A model generated the notes under the pieces. That model had not been told where the DNA came from, searched no databases, and saw nothing but the letters and a program-made list of their open reading frames with translations. From positions 8,578,501 to 8,642,500 of the forward strand of contig OU015669.1 of assembly GCA_907165275.2 (NCBI GenBank): 64,000 nucleotides of DNA, given 5' to 3'. Positions 61,811 through 64,000 of this stretch are shown here, piece after piece. Source of the DNA: Zygaena filipendulae. Taxonomy: Eukaryota; Arthropoda; Insecta; Lepidoptera; Zygaenidae. Numbering within the stretch: the stretch's first letter is position 1; every line of letters begins with the position of its first letter. Both the position numbers and the translations under genes were made by a program.

Positions 61811-62134
61811 TTTTATTGTGGTTGCTCAGTGTTGACAACCCATTTAAACTTGACGATGATATCGTTCTGATGTCCAATTTACATCCATCGGCACACCAAA
61901 TCCAGTTATTTGCGTCATTAAATCTACATACCACCGATACAGCGAACGGAGCCGTTTTAGGAATTCTGCGTCCATCTATGTCTAAGACACCTTGTACATC
62001 AAAGGAAACTGTCCATTCACCGACCATACCGTCAGTTCCACTAATTGGATTATCCAACTGCAATATTAGTTCAATATCCTGGTGACAGGATTCAGCAGTG
62101 TCAAAGTACAGTGACCCTAGCGCGTTACTACAAT
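61811..62134 (-). CDS. Internal exon of an unidentified minus-strand gene, phase 1-1
   Basis: The minus strand reads open for 107 codons between an AG acceptor (exon starts at 62134) and a perfect GTAAGT donor (exon ends at 61811). It enters and leaves in phase 1 and is 324 nt long, a symmetric exon of the kind common in extracellular modules. The peptide looks genuine: a hydrophilic start, then GEWTVSFDVQGVLDIDG and a cysteine/tryptophan block NNWIWCADGC, then a Ser/Asn-rich tail. Cysteines are at exon residues 1, 16, 69, 80 and 84. I do not recognise the family. No initiator ATG or upstream exon is evident; upstream DNA is a hAT-like MITE whose target duplication overlaps the acceptor. The opposite-strand frame over the same bases is a shadow. 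It could also be a decayed exon of a gene lying mostly outside the window. Confidence 0.55.
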
Positions 62135-62142
62135 CTACCTAC

Positions 62143-62573
62143 TAGGGATGTCATGGATATTATATTTCGGATCTGGATACGGATATGGATATAGGAATAA
62201 AATTATATCGGTTTCGGATACGGTTACGGATATGTAATTATTTCGGATTAGATATACGGTTGTTCCGGATAGTTTCGGTTACGGATATTAGATTAAAATA
62301 AAAATATAAACACAAATAGTATGCAATAATTTGGTTTTATTTATAATTTTTGTCTAGTCTAGGTATCAGCATATTATAGACAAGTAATTATTATACATAT
62401 ATCTATTCAATTTTATGTTTTATCTATCAAAATAAGAATACAATAAATTTAAGAGTTGAAAAAAAAGATCCGATCCTATCCGAAACTTGTGAAACGGATA
62501 CGGTTACGGATATATTTTTAATTCGGATATCCGATAGTTTCAGTTAAAGTTACGGAGCTCCATAACATCCCTG
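62143..62573. mobile_element. hAT-like MITE at an exon acceptor
   Basis: 431 bp. Terminal inverted repeats: TAGGGATGTCATGGA at the left, complement of CAGGGATGTTATGGA at the right. Flanked by CTACCTAC (62135-62142) and CTGCCTAC (62574-62581), an 8-bp duplication with one mismatch. Subterminal GGATACGG / GTTACGGATAT motifs repeat in both halves, as in hAT elements. No frame. Confidence 0.85.
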
Positions 62574-62786
62574 CTGCCTACATAGCGTGTACGAGGGGAC
62601 CCGTGCCGCAGGCGCTGTGTATTGAACTGTGGGGCAGTCAGTGGGATGCGTGTGGTTGTAACAGCGACGTGTGATTATGGTTTGATTTGAGATGCGGATT
62701 TTAGATAAATGTTGTTGGGTTATAACAATTCTTACGCAGAAAAAATGGAAGCTTTTGCTTTGTATAAACGCAAAAATAATCGTAAT

Positions 62787-63090
62787 CTATCCACATAAAA
62801 TAAAATTTAAGTGTCTGTTTGTAATTCAAAATTAACAGCTTTTCACTAAATGCAAAATATGAAAGTATTTACGGTACTTATATAAAAAAAAACAGTTTTT
62901 AAAATTTTTCTCTGTCTTTTTCTCTGTTTGTTCCGGCTAATCTCTGAAATGGCTGAACCGATTTTAACGGGACTTTCACTGGCAGATAAGTGATGTTACA
63001 GGAGTAACTTAGGCTAGTTTTACTTTAGAAAAAATAGTTCCCGCAGGGATAACGAAACTCACGCGGGTGAAGCCGCGGATCACAGCTAGT
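62787..63090 (-). repeat. Family A copy, long sub-type
   Basis: CTATCCACATAAAATAAAAT, AATTAACAGCTTTTCACTAA, CTGAACCGATTTTAACGGGA, to GAAGCCGCGGATCACAGCTA. Confidence 0.8.
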
Positions 63091-64000
63091 TAATATTATA
63101 AAATTTGAATGTGAAAATTTTCAATTGAATAAACGCAATAAAAATCTGTATCATCAAAAGAAAATGATTGATGCAAAAAAAGCAATTCGTAATATCATTA
63201 GATATAAAATTGATGAATCAACTTTTATGTGTATGTAACATCAAGAAGTTAATCCATTAGATATACTCACTATCATACATTGTACAATCTATTGAGCATA
63301 CAAAATCACAGACACGTCTGTCATTAATCTTTCGAGATGTATGTAAATTTTGCCCTGATAAATCGTCGGTCAAGCGGGTTCTGTACACGTCGGGTTTATG
63401 TTACCCCATCCATTATTTCAGGTCCACTTTAAGGGTCATCAGTCATTCGCGACTTTGAAAGGTTGCGAAGTTTTTTTGTTTTATTTTTAAGTTTTTGTTA
63501 ATTAAAAGCAACGTTATCTTATGATACAATAAACAGTGCATTGTTTCTTTTCCTTTAAAAATGCCCAATTATTGTTTGGAGGAAATACCTAATAAGTTTT
63601 GAAGCATAAAAATTTAAATGATTAACGATACGATAGGTACGATACGTTATTCGAAATTGAAAACTGTCGAATTTCTACCAAAATGATTTAAAAACATTTT
63701 TAACGTACTGTAAGAGTAAATACCATGTTGGTAGTACTGTCAAGTAAAGCTATGGAAGATCTTGAGTCTTGAATATAACAGAAGCAAATACCGCTCATTG
63801 TCACATAGAAAAATGCACCGAACCTATTATTTTCACGTAAATCGTTTAGATTTAAAATGTTTCGAACCAACGTCCGATTTCCAATTCAACAAAACGCTAG
63901 TCCATCCCTGATGGATGTCCACGGGTGCACTAGAAAATAGCTCGGCATTTATTAATTTTCAACTCTATTCAGAAGACGTTAAAGTTAAATACGGTGTGGG
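63091..64000. other. Unique DNA to the window end
   Basis: No supported exon. A GC-richer patch at about 63355-63470 (GGTCAAGCGGGTTCTGTACA) has no convincing frame. Confidence 0.3.

Noticed and set aside
61786..62085. 99-codon plus-strand frame over the 61.8-kb exon
   Set aside because: The minus-strand frame has a perfect GTAAGT donor, an acceptor and protein-like composition; the plus frame has neither splice site nor ATG.

Overview
The window looks like AT-rich nuclear DNA from a moth or butterfly. The evidence is the very high density of short non-autonomous repeats of kinds common in Lepidoptera, the frequent 'taggtacctac' runs, and spliced genes with GT..AG introns. There is no bacterial, organellar or viral gene organisation, no rRNA, no convincing functional tRNA and no CRISPR array. 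Most long reading frames are chance frames or run through repeats. All family names below come from recognition by eye, not from a search.

Genes. One gene is well supported: a four-exon plus-strand gene (29881-32377) whose exons join in frame into a 232-residue secreted lipocalin-like protein. All three introns hold repeats. A second, incomplete gene is likely on the minus strand near the right end. A 324-nt phase 1-1 exon (61811-62134) has a consensus donor. A hAT-like MITE sits directly against its acceptor, and the 8-bp target duplication includes the acceptor AG. A possible terminal exon of matching phase lies at 52765-52901. A weaker coding-like patch is at 54700-54835.

Mobile DNA. About 46 copies or fragments of one 150-300 bp family (family A, 'CTAGCTGT..CCGCGGTTTCACCCGCG..TTATAATATTAGTAGGAT') lie in both orientations. 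It resembles the 3' part of lepidopteran RTE-type retroelements or derived SINEs. Also present are: a 235-bp MITE family with exact 4-bp target duplications (3200, 8138, 9666, 31596, and a fragment near 25715); a 489-bp element with 120-bp terminal inverted repeats (27222-27710); two hAT-like MITEs (28132-28497, 62143-62573); a piggyBac-like MITE flanked by TTAA (4007-4377); two abutting Harbinger-like MITEs in opposite orientation (40319-40766); fold-back elements (8875-8999, 37140-37299); two 350-375 bp copies of a family whose core segment is flipped between copies (1133-1482, 36447-36820); a 157-bp tandem array (24140-24905); tRNA-derived SINE pieces; and several LINE 3' tails. No transposase or reverse transcriptase gene is intact, so all of these depended on enzymes encoded elsewhere.

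Layout. 1-29 kb: repeats and unique AT-rich DNA, no supported gene. 29.9-32.8 kb: the lipocalin-like gene. 33-42 kb: the densest repeat tract. 42-60 kb: mostly unique DNA with GC-richer islands (37.4, 41.4, 45.1, 48.9, 58.8, 60.0 kb) that look like candidate regulatory elements; three share AATTAACACG. 52.7-64 kb: the putative minus-strand gene with its repeats.
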